Source of the DNA: DASPWV01 sp046727855
GTDB taxonomy: Bacteria > Acidobacteriota > Vicinamibacteria > Vicinamibacterales > UBA2999
NCBI GenBank assembly: GCA_046727855.1
Contig: JBKPDL010000183.1
Coordinates: 1 to 14,937, forward strand
Direction: 5' to 3'
Length of the DNA stretch: 14,937 nucleotides
Part shown: positions 6,207 to 14,937 of the stretch, in pieces
How the letters are laid out: the number at the start of each line of letters is the position of its first letter
Numbering within the stretch: position 1 is the first letter of the stretch
Notes under the pieces: model-generated
Databases searched by the model: none
Told to the model about the DNA's origin: nothing
Seen by the model: the letters and a program-made list of their open reading frames with translations, nothing else
Program-made: the position numbers and the translations under genes

Positions 6207-7291
6207 TGGCGCGGCTTCAGCCGCGCTTCTTCGGGCGGACCTGAAGATTCGGTTGCTACATGGTTTCGCAAGTAGTCCGCCGCCACCTCGGCACCATTGG
6301 TTGCGGGCCTTTCCTTCGGCGCCGGCTGCGCCAGCAGTCGATCCAAGTGCTCCTCCCATCGTCCGGCAAGCAGATCATCGTGGCTGATGTGCGCCGCCCG
6401 CAGAAGTCGTGGCATCGCGGCGACGAGGACGTCATATTCGATGAAGTGTCCGCGATCGGTGTAGAGCAGGGCCGTGTCGTTGGCGAGACACTCGGCGATG
6501 ATCCCGTAGCCTGGCTTTGTCACGACGACATCAACGGCACGTACGACGTCCTCGTAGCGAACGCCGCCGGCGTACAGTTTCTTCTCATCGAGGTTGAAGA
6601 GCACCTCGTAGCCTTTGAGGTCGCGGACTGCGCGGTCGAGCCCTGCAAGCCCATGACCGCCGAACGACGGAAGCACGAGCCGTGCATCGAGCGGCAGGCC
6701 GAGCGCACGGCGTGTCTCGGCCGGATCGCGACGCGAATGGCGCGCGATGAATGGGATGTCGACGACCTTGCGAAAGGCGCCGAAGCCGCCCCACATCGGC
6801 AGCCGCAGGGCGAGATCGGCGTCCGCGTATCCGCGGGCAATGGCGCTGACGACGTCTTCGCTACCGCGATAGGCGGAATAGGCCCAGTCCCATGTAAAGT
6901 TGCCCAGCGCGATGCGTGGAATACCAGCGCGCGCCGCCGCGGCGATGCCCATCGCTGAAATATCCGAGACGACGAGCTCGGCGCCGAGCCGGGTCAACGC
7001 AGCCGCTTCGTTTTCAACCCGCTCGTCGAGAGTGGCAACGAACTCACGAGCGCGCCGGATGCTCGCGTCCGTGTCGAGGTGAAGGCTATCGATTTGGACG
7101 ATTCCAGGGTCGCACTCGACGTCTACGTATGTGAACGCGCCGCGAACCGTCAGATCGAATAGCCATCGGGCGGTGTTGGTCCGGATCTGGATGTCGAGAA
7201 CGGGTTCCCTGAGTAACAGGGCGTTGATGACTTCGATCGACCGCGACGCGTGACCGAATCCATGACCGGTGATGTAGAAGACGAGTATCAC
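6203..7291 (-). CDS. Glycosyltransferase-like protein related to the L-arabinokinase N-terminal domain
   Basis: From GTG 7291 this is a 362-aa two-Rossmann-domain protein. The N terminus ILVFYITGHGFGHASR (with HGFGH at 10-14), the motif GNFTWDW (130-136), FGGH (210-213), TKPGYGIIAECLA (258-270) and the DLLAGRWEEHLDR tail strongly recall the N-terminal glycosyltransferase-like half of plant L-arabinokinase (ARA1). The kinase (GHMP) half is absent. The fold is that of nucleotide-sugar transferases such as MurG and UDP-GlcNAc epimerase, with KPGYG as the probable nucleotide-contacting loop; donor and acceptor are unknown. The open frame reaches 7312 and beyond through a repeat array. I chose GTG 7291 because GAGGA (7301-7297) lies 5 nt upstream and the hydrophobic first strand begins there. 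The last residues (ARLKPR) are encoded by a palindromic repeat, and the stop overlaps that of pmtA. Confidence 0.75.
   Translation of the reverse strand: MILVFYITGHGFGHASRSIEVINALLLREPVLDIQIRTNTARWLFDLTVRGAFTYVDVECDPGIVQIDSLHLDTDASIRRAREFVATLDERVENEAAALTRLGAELVVSDISAMGIAAAARAGIPRIALGNFTWDWAYSAYRGSEDVVSAIARGYADADLALRLPMWGGFGAFRKVVDIPFIARHSRRDPAETRRALGLPLDARLVLPSFGGHGLAGLDRAVRDLKGYEVLFNLDEKKLYAGGVRYEDVVRAVDVVVTKPGYGIIAECLANDTALLYTDRGHFIEYDVLVAAMPRLLRAAHISHDDLLAGRWEEHLDRLLAQPAPKERPATNGAEVAADYLRNHVATESSGPPEEARLKPRH
6209..6226. repeat. Perfect palindrome inside the glycosyltransferase 3' end
   Basis: GCGCGGCT (6209-6216) and AGCCGCGC (6219-6226) form a perfect 8-bp inverted repeat with a 2-nt centre (as RNA, a 4-nt loop), 3 bp after the convergent stop codons. 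It is read as the C-terminal codons of the minus-strand gene and as the 3' untranslated region of pmtA. It may work as a two-way transcript end. A GCGGACCT motif like that of the 2898 palindrome follows at 6235-6242, so it may belong to a dispersed repeat family. Confidence 0.65.
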
Positions 7292-7421
7292 GTGGGTCCT
7301 CACGTAAGTCACGTGGGTTCCTCACGTAGGTTCACGTACGTTCCTCACGTACGTTCCCCACGTACGTTCCTCACGTATGTTCCTCACGTACGTTCCTCAC
7401 GCCAGTTCGTACGCGGGTTCC
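7288..7421. repeat. Interspersed array of a 13-bp unit (TCACGTACGTTCC)
   Basis: The whole gap between lon and the glycosyltransferase is made of degenerate and perfect copies. Full 13-bp units start at 7309, 7332, 7345, 7358, 7371 and 7384. Partial or variant units sit at 7288 (12 bp), 7300 (9 bp), 7322 (10 bp) and 7397-7421 (decayed). Several units carry the palindrome ACGTACGT. Read on the minus strand, the direction of both flanking genes, the unit junctions give GAGGAACGTACGTG: a Shine-Dalgarno-like GAGGA followed by a GTG. The copy nearest the gene (GAGGA at 7301-7297, GTG at 7291) is the best start signal for the glycosyltransferase. Confidence 0.9.
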
Positions 7422-7431
7422 TCAACGTGGG

Positions 7432-9842
<2,411 letters not shown>

Positions 9843-9843
<1 letters not shown>

Positions 9844-9871
9844 TGATCATACGTCGGTCCGGCGGTAGGAT
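9843..9871 (+). promoter_or_regulatory. Sigma-70-like promoter of the TonB-dependent receptor gene
   Basis: TTGATC (9843-9848) and TAGGAT (9866-9871) are separated by exactly 17 bp and are close to the consensus -35 and -10. Initiation would fall near 9878, giving a leader of about 198 nt before the receptor ATG. The -35 overlaps the first codon of lon and the -10-like TATGAT on the opposite strand, so the divergent promoters may compete. Assigned from consensus match and position only. Confidence 0.55.
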
Positions 9872-9885
9872 CGGCCGAGCTTCGT

Positions 9886-10047
9886 GAGAGAGAACAGGGA
9901 GATCAGGGAGATCAGGGAGAAGAGAACGGGGAGATCAGGGAGATCAGGGAGAGGTTTTTTATCGTCCCCGATCTCAGGGAGAAGAGAACAGGGAGATCAG
10001 GGAGAAGTTTTTATCGTCCCCGATCTCCCCGATCTCCCTGTTCTCTT
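9886..10047 (+). promoter_or_regulatory. Repeat-built leader with a long stem-loop and alternative arms
   Basis: Five copies of AGATCAGGG (9900, 9909, 9932, 9941, 9994) and two copies of a 15-mer ATCGTCCCCGATCTC (9961, 10013) make up the leader. A 17-bp perfect inverted repeat joins 9982-9998 to 10031-10047. It is extended by GGGAGA (10000-10005) with TCTCCC (10024-10029) after one mismatch, leaving a U-rich loop. The 16-base left arm recurs exactly at 9889-9904, and with one A-to-G change (still able to form G-U) at 9921-9936. The same right arm can therefore pair with three different left arms. The stem ends 28 nt before the receptor ATG. Control of receptor expression is an inference. Confidence 0.75.
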
Positions 10048-10075
10048 ATGCCCCCACGGGCAGAGAGGGAGCGAC

Positions 10076-12943
10076 ATGACTTCGTTGTTCCGTCGTGCAG
10101 GTGTTGCGATGTTGCTGGCCGCGATCGCGTCGACGTCTGCTTTGGCGCAGCAGACCGGCACGCTTGCGGGTGTCGTGCGCGATGCGCAGGCAGGCGTGCT
10201 GCCGGGTGTCACCGTCACGGTGACGAGTCCCGCGCTGATCGGCGGCGCGCAGACAGCGGTGAGCGGTGCGACTGGCACGTATCAGTTCGCGACTCTGCCA
10301 CCCGGTGAATATGTCGTCAGCTACGAGCTCACGGGCTTCACGCCGATGAAGCGCGAGGGCGTGGTGGTGCAGGTCGCGCGCACGACGCGGCTCGATGTCG
10401 AGCTGACTGTGGGTAATCTTCAGGAAACAATCACCGTCAGCGGCGAGTCGCCCGTCGTGGACACGAGCAGCACGGTCACGCAGACCAACATCACCCGAGA
10501 GCTGTACGATGCCATTCCGACCGGACGCAATCCGTGGGTGATGGCGGGTCTGGTTCCTGGCGTCATCACTGGGCGGCTGGATGTCGGCGGCACAGAGGGC
10601 ATGCAGCAGTACAACCTCGAAGCGTTCGGCTCGGCCGACAGCCAGAAGTCGTTTTCGATCGACGGGCTCAAAACCAACTGGGGCGGCGGCACGGGCGGAT
10701 CGACGATGCAGTACTACGGTTTCGAGATGTACGAGGAATACAACATGCAGGTGGCGTCTGGCACTGCGGAGAGCGATGTCAGCGGCGTCTACATGAACAT
10801 GGTCACCAAGTCGGGCGGCAACCGCTTCACCAGCGATCACAACTTCTACTTCATGAACGACGCGCTGCAGGGCAGCAACATCGACGACGAACTGCGTGGC
10901 CGTCTTGGCTTGCGGCCCGAGAGCGAGTGCGCCGGCGTGCCGCCCGGCACGCCCGGATGTGAAACCGGTGCGGCCGGCAATCCGATCGACATTTCGTACG
11001 ACTGGAGCTCGACGCTCGGTGGACCGATCAAGCGCGACAAGGCGTGGTTCTTCGGCGCGCTGCGCTGGTGGCGTCTCGATCAGTTCCAGATCGGCGCGGT
11101 CAACCCCGATGGCTCGCAGGGCATCGACGACAACCGCATCCGCAATTTCATGGGCAAGGTCACTTATCAGGTGCGCCAGAACACGCGCGCGTCGTTCATG
11201 TTCAACCGCAACCTGAAGGATCGTTTCCATCGCCGTGAAGTGGACTTCAGCGAGGACAAGGCGACCGTGCTGCAGGATCAGCCGGCGCAGAACTACGTCA
11301 CGCAGATCAATCAGGTGTTCGGCAGAGCGACGTTGTTCGACGCACGCTTCGGCCGCATGTGGGGTGTGTTCCCGACGCGCTATCAGAAGGAAGTACAGCC
11401 CACCGATATTGCCCTGCGCGACACGACGCGCCAGCAGCAGTTCAACGCGGCGATCGAACAGTCGCTCAACCCCAACCACCGTTATCAAGGCAACGCCACC
11501 CTGGGGTACTTCACCGATCGCTTCGGCGCCGGATCGCACGACTTGAAGGCGGGCGTGCAGTTTTCGTGGGAGAAGATGCAGTACGACCGTATCCGCAATG
11601 GCGATCTCTACCTCGAGATGGACGCCGGCGTGCCCTTCCGCGCGACACTCTCCAACACGCCGGTCAACTCCGATCATCGGCTGGACACCTGGGCGGTGTT
11701 CGGTCAGGACCGATGGATGATCGGACGCGCGACCATCAACTACGGCTTCCGGCTCGACGGGCTCAGCAGCTATCTGCCGGCGCAGTCGAGTCCCGCCGGC
11801 ACCTGGGTGGGCGAACGCTCGTTCCCCAAGACCGACGTGTTCGATTTCGGTCCCAATATCGCGCCGCGCGTCGGGCTGTCGTACGACTTGATCGGGAACG
11901 GCCGCACGGCGCTGAAGGCGTACTACGGGCGCTTCTACAACCAGTTCGGGTCGGAGATCGCCGAGGCGGTCAATCCGAACGCGCGCATCAACTTCCAGGT
12001 GCCATGGAGTGACGCCAACAACAATCGCCGTCTCGACCCGGGCGAGCTGAACCTGGCGAACTTCCGCGGGTTCTCGAGTGTGTTTACGCGGATGGACGGC
12101 GAGGCCTCGCGGCCCTATAGCGATGAGATGAATATCGGCGTCGACCACCAGCTGTTCAACAACTTTGCCGTGTCCGTCAGCTACCACCGCCGCCAGCATC
12201 GCAACGGGCTCGGACTGATCGACCGCTTGCGTCCGGCGAGCGCATACACTCCGGTCACGCGCAGCTATAACGATCCGCAGCGCGGCGCGCAGACAATTAC
12301 CGCTTACGCCTTGGACGCGTCGCTCGCCACGCAGCGCGACCGCGTCATTACCAATCTCGACTTCCTCGACAGCGACTACAACGGCGTGTCATTCAGCTTC
12401 AACAAGCGCATGTCGAACAGGTGGCAGCTGCTCGGCGGCGTCACCTTCCAGAAGCACGAGGCGTTCGCGCATAACGGCACGTTCACGCAAACGAACAACA
12501 CCACCGCCGACTTGAACGATCCGAACTGGCTGCTCAATCGTGACGATTCGTCGGTGTTCATCGATTTGCCGTGGGCGTTCAACCTCTCGGGCAGCTACCA
12601 GCTGCCGTGGGAAGTGGTGTTTTCCGGCAAGTACACGGCGCGCGCCGGCGATCCGCTGATGCGAACGATCCAGATCGCCGGACTGCCCCAGGGCACCGAG
12701 ACGATCTGGGTGCAGCCGCGCGGCGAAGATCGCACCGAGACCGTCACCAGGTTTCTGGACGTCCGCTTCGCGAAGCGTTTCACACTGGGTACCACGCGGC
12801 TGGAGGGTACGATCGACGTGTTCAACCTGATGAACGCCAACCACGTCCTCGACCAGAACACGGCGATCAGCGACACGATCGGACGGCCCACGCGCATCGT
12901 GACGCCGCGGATTATCAGGTTCGGGATCACGACGCGCTTCTAG
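10076..12943 (+). CDS. TonB-dependent receptor, Oar-like, with carboxypeptidase-regulatory-like domain
   Basis: This is an outer-membrane protein of 955 aa. A signal peptide (1-24) has a basic start, a hydrophobic core and an ALA/QQ cleavage site. A carboxypeptidase-regulatory-like beta domain (about 27-112; TGTLAGVVRDAQAGVLPGVTV, then GTYQFATLPPGEYVVSYELTGF) precedes a possible TonB box (ETITVSG), a plug domain (about 130-250) and a long beta barrel ending in an aromatic residue (RFGITTRF). C285 and C295 may form a disulfide in an extracellular loop. Such proteins energise uptake of large ligands through TonB; in Acidobacteria many are of unknown substrate. The frame stays open upstream through the repeat leader, but ATG 10076 has GGAG (10068-10071) just ahead and begins a clear signal peptide. 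No SusD-like partner or TonB/ExbBD gene is adjacent. Confidence 0.92.
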   Translation: MTSLFRRAGVAMLLAAIASTSALAQQTGTLAGVVRDAQAGVLPGVTVTVTSPALIGGAQTAVSGATGTYQFATLPPGEYVVSYELTGFTPMKREGVVVQVARTTRLDVELTVGNLQETITVSGESPVVDTSSTVTQTNITRELYDAIPTGRNPWVMAGLVPGVITGRLDVGGTEGMQQYNLEAFGSADSQKSFSIDGLKTNWGGGTGGSTMQYYGFEMYEEYNMQVASGTAESDVSGVYMNMVTKSGGNRFTSDHNFYFMNDALQGSNIDDELRGRLGLRPESECAGVPPGTPGCETGAAGNPIDISYDWSSTLGGPIKRDKAWFFGALRWWRLDQFQIGAVNPDGSQGIDDNRIRNFMGKVTYQVRQNTRASFMFNRNLKDRFHRREVDFSEDKATVLQDQPAQNYVTQINQVFGRATLFDARFGRMWGVFPTRYQKEVQPTDIALRDTTRQQQFNAAIEQSLNPNHRYQGNATLGYFTDRFGAGSHDLKAGVQFSWEKMQYDRIRNGDLYLEMDAGVPFRATLSNTPVNSDHRLDTWAVFGQDRWMIGRATINYGFRLDGLSSYLPAQSSPAGTWVGERSFPKTDVFDFGPNIAPRVGLSYDLIGNGRTALKAYYGRFYNQFGSEIAEAVNPNARINFQVPWSDANNNRRLDPGELNLANFRGFSSVFTRMDGEASRPYSDEMNIGVDHQLFNNFAVSVSYHRRQHRNGLGLIDRLRPASAYTPVTRSYNDPQRGAQTITAYALDASLATQRDRVITNLDFLDSDYNGVSFSFNKRMSNRWQLLGGVTFQKHEAFAHNGTFTQTNNTTADLNDPNWLLNRDDSSVFIDLPWAFNLSGSYQLPWEVVFSGKYTARAGDPLMRTIQIAGLPQGTETIWVQPRGEDRTETVTRFLDVRFAKRFTLGTTRLEGTIDVFNLMNANHVLDQNTAISDTIGRPTRIVTPRIIRFGITTRF

Positions 12944-13008
12944 ACATCTTCTAAGGCTGAGCGCGTGATATTTGAAGCAAGTGTTCCTGGCGCCTTAGGG
13001 AGATGTCT
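12942..13008. repeat. Imperfect inverted repeat at the receptor gene end
   Basis: AGACATCT (12942-12949) plus TAAGGC (12952-12957) pair with GCCTTA (12992-12997) plus AGATGTCT (13001-13008), giving 14 bp with a small internal loop and a 34-nt apical loop. The left arm includes part of the receptor stop codon. It is a plausible transcript end or 3' stabiliser, though no T tract follows, so it is not a classical intrinsic terminator. Confidence 0.6.
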
Positions 13009-13010
13009 CG

Positions 13011-13027
13011 GCCCCGCGGAGCGGGGC
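13011..13027. repeat. GC-rich hairpin followed by six A
   Basis: GCCCCGC (13011-13017) and GCGGGGC (13021-13027) form a perfect 7-bp stem with a GGA loop, followed on the plus strand by AAAAAA. In plus-strand RNA this lacks the U tract of an intrinsic terminator, and in minus-strand RNA the U tract would come before the stem. It may still pause or protect the receptor mRNA. Confidence 0.55.
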
Positions 13028-13039
13028 AAAAAAGACATA

Positions 13040-13097
13040 TGGCAGCGAAGCCAACTGTTTGGTTTTCTCGGCGGTTTGAGGCGAAGCTTCGCTGCCA
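13040..13097. repeat. Palindromic element with 12-bp perfect arms
   Basis: TGGCAGCGAAGC (13040-13051) and GCTTCGCTGCCA (13086-13097) are exact reverse complements around a 34-nt interior. The 58-bp element encodes nothing and sits between two unrelated plus-strand genes. It resembles a dispersed REP- or MITE-like element, but no second copy lies in the window to confirm this. Confidence 0.6.
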
Positions 13098-13130
13098 GGA
13101 CTGGTAGGCTAACTGGGCGGGTCGGGCTGG

Positions 13131-13136
13131 TAAAAT
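13131..13136 (+). promoter_or_regulatory. -10-like box of the zinc-ribbon gene
   Basis: TAAAAT lies 30 bp before ATG 13167 in an otherwise very GC-rich stretch, just downstream of the palindromic elements. Initiation near 13143 would leave a leader of about 24 nt with no recognisable Shine-Dalgarno sequence. No convincing -35 box was seen at the usual distance. This is a weak, position-supported assignment. Confidence 0.35.
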
Positions 13137-13166
13137 CCAACTAGGCCCGCCCCGGCCGACCTGCTC

Positions 13167-13595
13167 ATGGCCCTAGACGAACGGTCTTTTTTCACCGACA
13201 AAAACGAAACGCGCCCGGCACGCTACTCCTGTCCGCGGTGCCATCGCACCAACGAGTACGCGATCCGGTGGGTCCGGCGGGTCAAGAAAGACAGGTTGCC
13301 GCCGGGTGCCGATGAACGCGATCGCGCCAAGTTCGAAAAGCTGCGCGACCATCTGATCCGCGTGGACGACGAAGTCGTCTGCAAAACGTGCCGGAAGAAG
13401 TTCGAGATCCCGTCACTGCACTCGCTCTTGTTTGTCGATCAGCTCGAAGGACTGCCCAAAGACGAAGAGGAAGAAGGCGCTGGTGATACAGCAAACCAGT
13501 CAGCGCCGCCTTCATCAAACCAGCCGGATGCGCGCCGCAACGACCGGCGTGGACCGAGACGCATGACCGGACCGCCGCGAGGATGGCGGGGTTAA
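13167..13595 (+). CDS. Small zinc-ribbon protein of unknown function
   Basis: I do not recognise a named family. The 142-aa product has four cysteines in two CxxC knuckles (C22-C25 in YSCPRCHRTNE and C72-C75 in VVCKTCRKKFE), separated by a basic, helix-rich segment. This is the layout of a structural zinc ribbon that binds one Zn. The C-terminal 45 residues are acidic (KDEEEEGAGD), then Arg/Pro/Gly-rich (RRNDRRGPRRM...), and are probably disordered; the basic tail could contact nucleic acid. There is no signal peptide or membrane segment. It stands alone between the receptor gene and a convergent PQQ dehydrogenase, with its own -10-like box, so it is probably a single-gene unit. The codon pattern and the paired CxxC motifs make a real gene likely. 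Confidence 0.7.
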   Translation: MALDERSFFTDKNETRPARYSCPRCHRTNEYAIRWVRRVKKDRLPPGADERDRAKFEKLRDHLIRVDDEVVCKTCRKKFEIPSLHSLLFVDQLEGLPKDEEEEGAGDTANQSAPPSSNQPDARRNDRRGPRRMTGPPRGWRG

Positions 13596-13719
13596 GCAGA
13601 TTTCACAGACATGGCGCTCCCGAGCGTCGCGCCCTCGCCTGCGAATCAGACTCGGTGAAAGCTGTGCGATCTGTGGTTTCTCACACGGCTTCGGCAATGT
13701 GCGTAAGCGGGTGCCGCCA

Positions 13720-14937
13720 CTACGGCTGCAGATAAAACGCGTACAGCGCGTCGCCTGCGCCGACGACGACATATTGGCGCCCGTCGAGAAGAAACGTCTC
13801 CGGACCATTTGACGTGTTGGTACCCAGGCCCGCGTGCCACAGCGGTTTGCCCGTCGCTGCGTCGTAGGCGACGAAGTTTCCGCCGCCGTCGTTGCCAAAC
13901 AGCAATCCGCCCGCGGTGCTGAGGAGACCCATCGCGCCGCCTGTGCTCCCCGTGGCCGTCATTGCGAGCGGGCGGCTCCACTGCACCTTGCCGGTCTTGT
14001 AGTCGATCGCCTTCAACGCGCTGCCAACATTCCCGAGATTCCGCTCGGCGGCCGCCCATCCTTGCGGGCGTGGATCCGTGTCGGTGAGATACATCAGGCT
14101 GAACGACTGGCGGGTCCCCACATAAAGCAGTCCGGTGTCAGGACTGAAGCTTGGCGGCGGCCAATTGGTCGCGCCGGACGTATCAGGAGAGACGAGCGTA
14201 CCTGGGATCCTCGCATCTTTGGCGGGATTGCGCACCGGCTGTCCTTTCGCGTTGATCTCGCGCACCCAATTCGCCGAGTCGATCAATTTGGTCGTCAAAA
14301 TGTGTTTGCCGTTGGTGCGATCCAGCAGGAAGTAATGACCGTTGCGGCTTGCCTGCGCGACCAGCTTGCGCGGTTGTCCATCGATGACGCCGTCGATCAG
14401 CACCGGCGTTTGCGCCGCATCCCAATCGTGCGTGTCGTGCGGCGTGACTTGGTAGTGCCACACCATCTTGCCGGTCTCGGGATTGAGCGCGACAATGGTG
14501 CACGTATATAAGTTGTCGCCTTCGCGGCTTTGTCCGGCCAGAACGGGATTGGGATTCCCGGTGCCGATGTAATAGAGGTTGAGCTCGGGATCGTAGGTGC
14601 CGGGCAGCCAGGGCATGCCGCCTCCGCCCAACATGGCGTACTCGTCCGGCCATGTCTCCGCTCCTGGCTGACCCGCGCGTGGTGTGGTGTTGAAGCGCCA
14701 CACGACCTCGCCGCTTTCGGGCTCGCGCGATTCGAGATAGCCGGGGATATCGAGCGCGTCCCCGCCCACGCCGATGATCACTTGCCGGCCGATGACGATG
14801 GGCGCGTTGGTCGAAAAGTACTCTCGCTTCATGTTGGCGATTTCCTTGTGCCAGCGCTCCTTGCCGGTGGCGGCTTCGAGCGAGACGAAGTAGTTGTCGG
14901 GCGTCAGGAAATACAGCCAGTCGCCGTACATGCCGAC
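13720..14937 (-). CDS. PQQ-dependent dehydrogenase, 3' part (cut by window end)
   Basis: This is the C-terminal 405 residues of a periplasmic quinoprotein of the PQQ alcohol/glucose dehydrogenase-like propeller family. The frame is open to the last base of the window, so the start, signal peptide and first propeller blades lie outside. Repeated blade-closing tryptophan motifs are visible (ATGKERWHKE, ESGEVVWRFN, ETGKMVWHYQ, KTGKVQWSRP, ATGKPLWHAG), with the family segments HDTHDWDAAQTPVL and LLDRTNGK. The protein ends soon after the last blade (DALYAFYLQP), so there is no C-terminal cytochrome c domain. The substrate, and whether PQQ is actually bound, cannot be judged because the N-terminal half is missing. 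The 124 bp between this gene and the convergent zinc-ribbon gene shows nothing recognisable. Confidence 0.88.
   Translation of the reverse strand, partial: VGMYGDWLYFLTPDNYFVSLEAATGKERWHKEIANMKREYFSTNAPIVIGRQVIIGVGGDALDIPGYLESREPESGEVVWRFNTTPRAGQPGAETWPDEYAMLGGGGMPWLPGTYDPELNLYYIGTGNPNPVLAGQSREGDNLYTCTIVALNPETGKMVWHYQVTPHDTHDWDAAQTPVLIDGVIDGQPRKLVAQASRNGHYFLLDRTNGKHILTTKLIDSANWVREINAKGQPVRNPAKDARIPGTLVSPDTSGATNWPPPSFSPDTGLLYVGTRQSFSLMYLTDTDPRPQGWAAAERNLGNVGSALKAIDYKTGKVQWSRPLAMTATGSTGGAMGLLSTAGGLLFGNDGGGNFVAYDAATGKPLWHAGLGTNTSNGPETFLLDGRQYVVVGAGDALYAFYLQP

Noticed and set aside
7288..7421. CRISPR array
   Set aside because: Units are 9-13 bp and nearly contiguous, with no unique spacers of regular length and no cas genes nearby.
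9884..10075. N-terminal extension of the receptor translated through the leader repeats, giving a REIREIRE-like stretch
   Set aside because: A clear signal peptide and a Shine-Dalgarno sequence mark ATG 10076; the extension would bury the signal peptide and is made of repeats.
10046..12199. 717-aa open frame antisense to the receptor
   Set aside because: It has no recognisable domain, an Arg/His/Val-rich composition typical of antisense GC-rich shadow frames, and lies wholly opposite a well-supported gene.
13011..13033. Intrinsic terminator for the receptor gene
   Set aside because: The homopolymer after the stem is A on the plus strand; for minus-strand RNA the U run would precede the stem. 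Neither orientation is a classical terminator.

Overview
The window looks like chromosomal DNA of a GC-rich, Gram-negative acidobacterium, most like the Vicinamibacteria. The pointers are an Oar-like TonB-dependent receptor with an N-terminal carboxypeptidase-regulatory-like domain, a PQQ-dependent dehydrogenase, short palindromic elements between genes, and several starts with little or no Shine-Dalgarno sequence. This placement is inference from gene content; no rRNA or other marker is present. No tRNA, rRNA, CRISPR array, transposase, prophage or toxin-antitoxin gene was found.

Left end (1-2431, minus strand): a LytS-type histidine kinase, a LytTR response regulator and the 5' part of a type I signal peptidase form an apparent operon. 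Kinase and regulator meet in a TGATG stop/start overlap. Only 17 bp separates the kinase start from a divergent, isolated nuoI (complex I iron-sulfur subunit). That gap carries -10-like elements on both strands, placed so close to the start codons that both mRNAs may be leaderless.

Plus-strand block (2449-6206): nuoI is followed by a pair of hairpins, a calcineurin-like phosphoesterase, a fused homocysteine S-methyltransferase/methylenetetrahydrofolate reductase that overlaps it, and a PmtA-like phospholipid N-methyltransferase with its own extended -10 promoter. The fusion supplies methionine, and so S-adenosylmethionine (SAM). The methyltransferase consumes SAM, so the two neighbours plausibly share a methyl-group economy.

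Minus-strand block (6203-9843): a glycosyltransferase-like protein resembling the N-terminal domain of plant L-arabinokinase converges on pmtA, and both stop codons lie in one CTAG. It is separated from lon by an interspersed array of a 13-bp unit; each full minus-strand unit provides a ribosome-binding-like GAGGA and a GTG. Lon is complete, with ATPase and Ser-Lys protease motifs intact.

Right end (9843-14937): divergent from lon, a good sigma-70-like promoter drives a TonB-dependent receptor through a roughly 200-nt leader. The leader is built of AGATCAGGG repeats and a long stem whose right arm can pair with any of three left arms. After the receptor come palindromic elements and a small zinc-ribbon protein gene with its own -10-like box. 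Last is the 3' part of a PQQ-dependent dehydrogenase on the minus strand, running off the window. The most unusual features are the two repeat structures, the 13-bp array before the glycosyltransferase and the repeat leader of the receptor gene.
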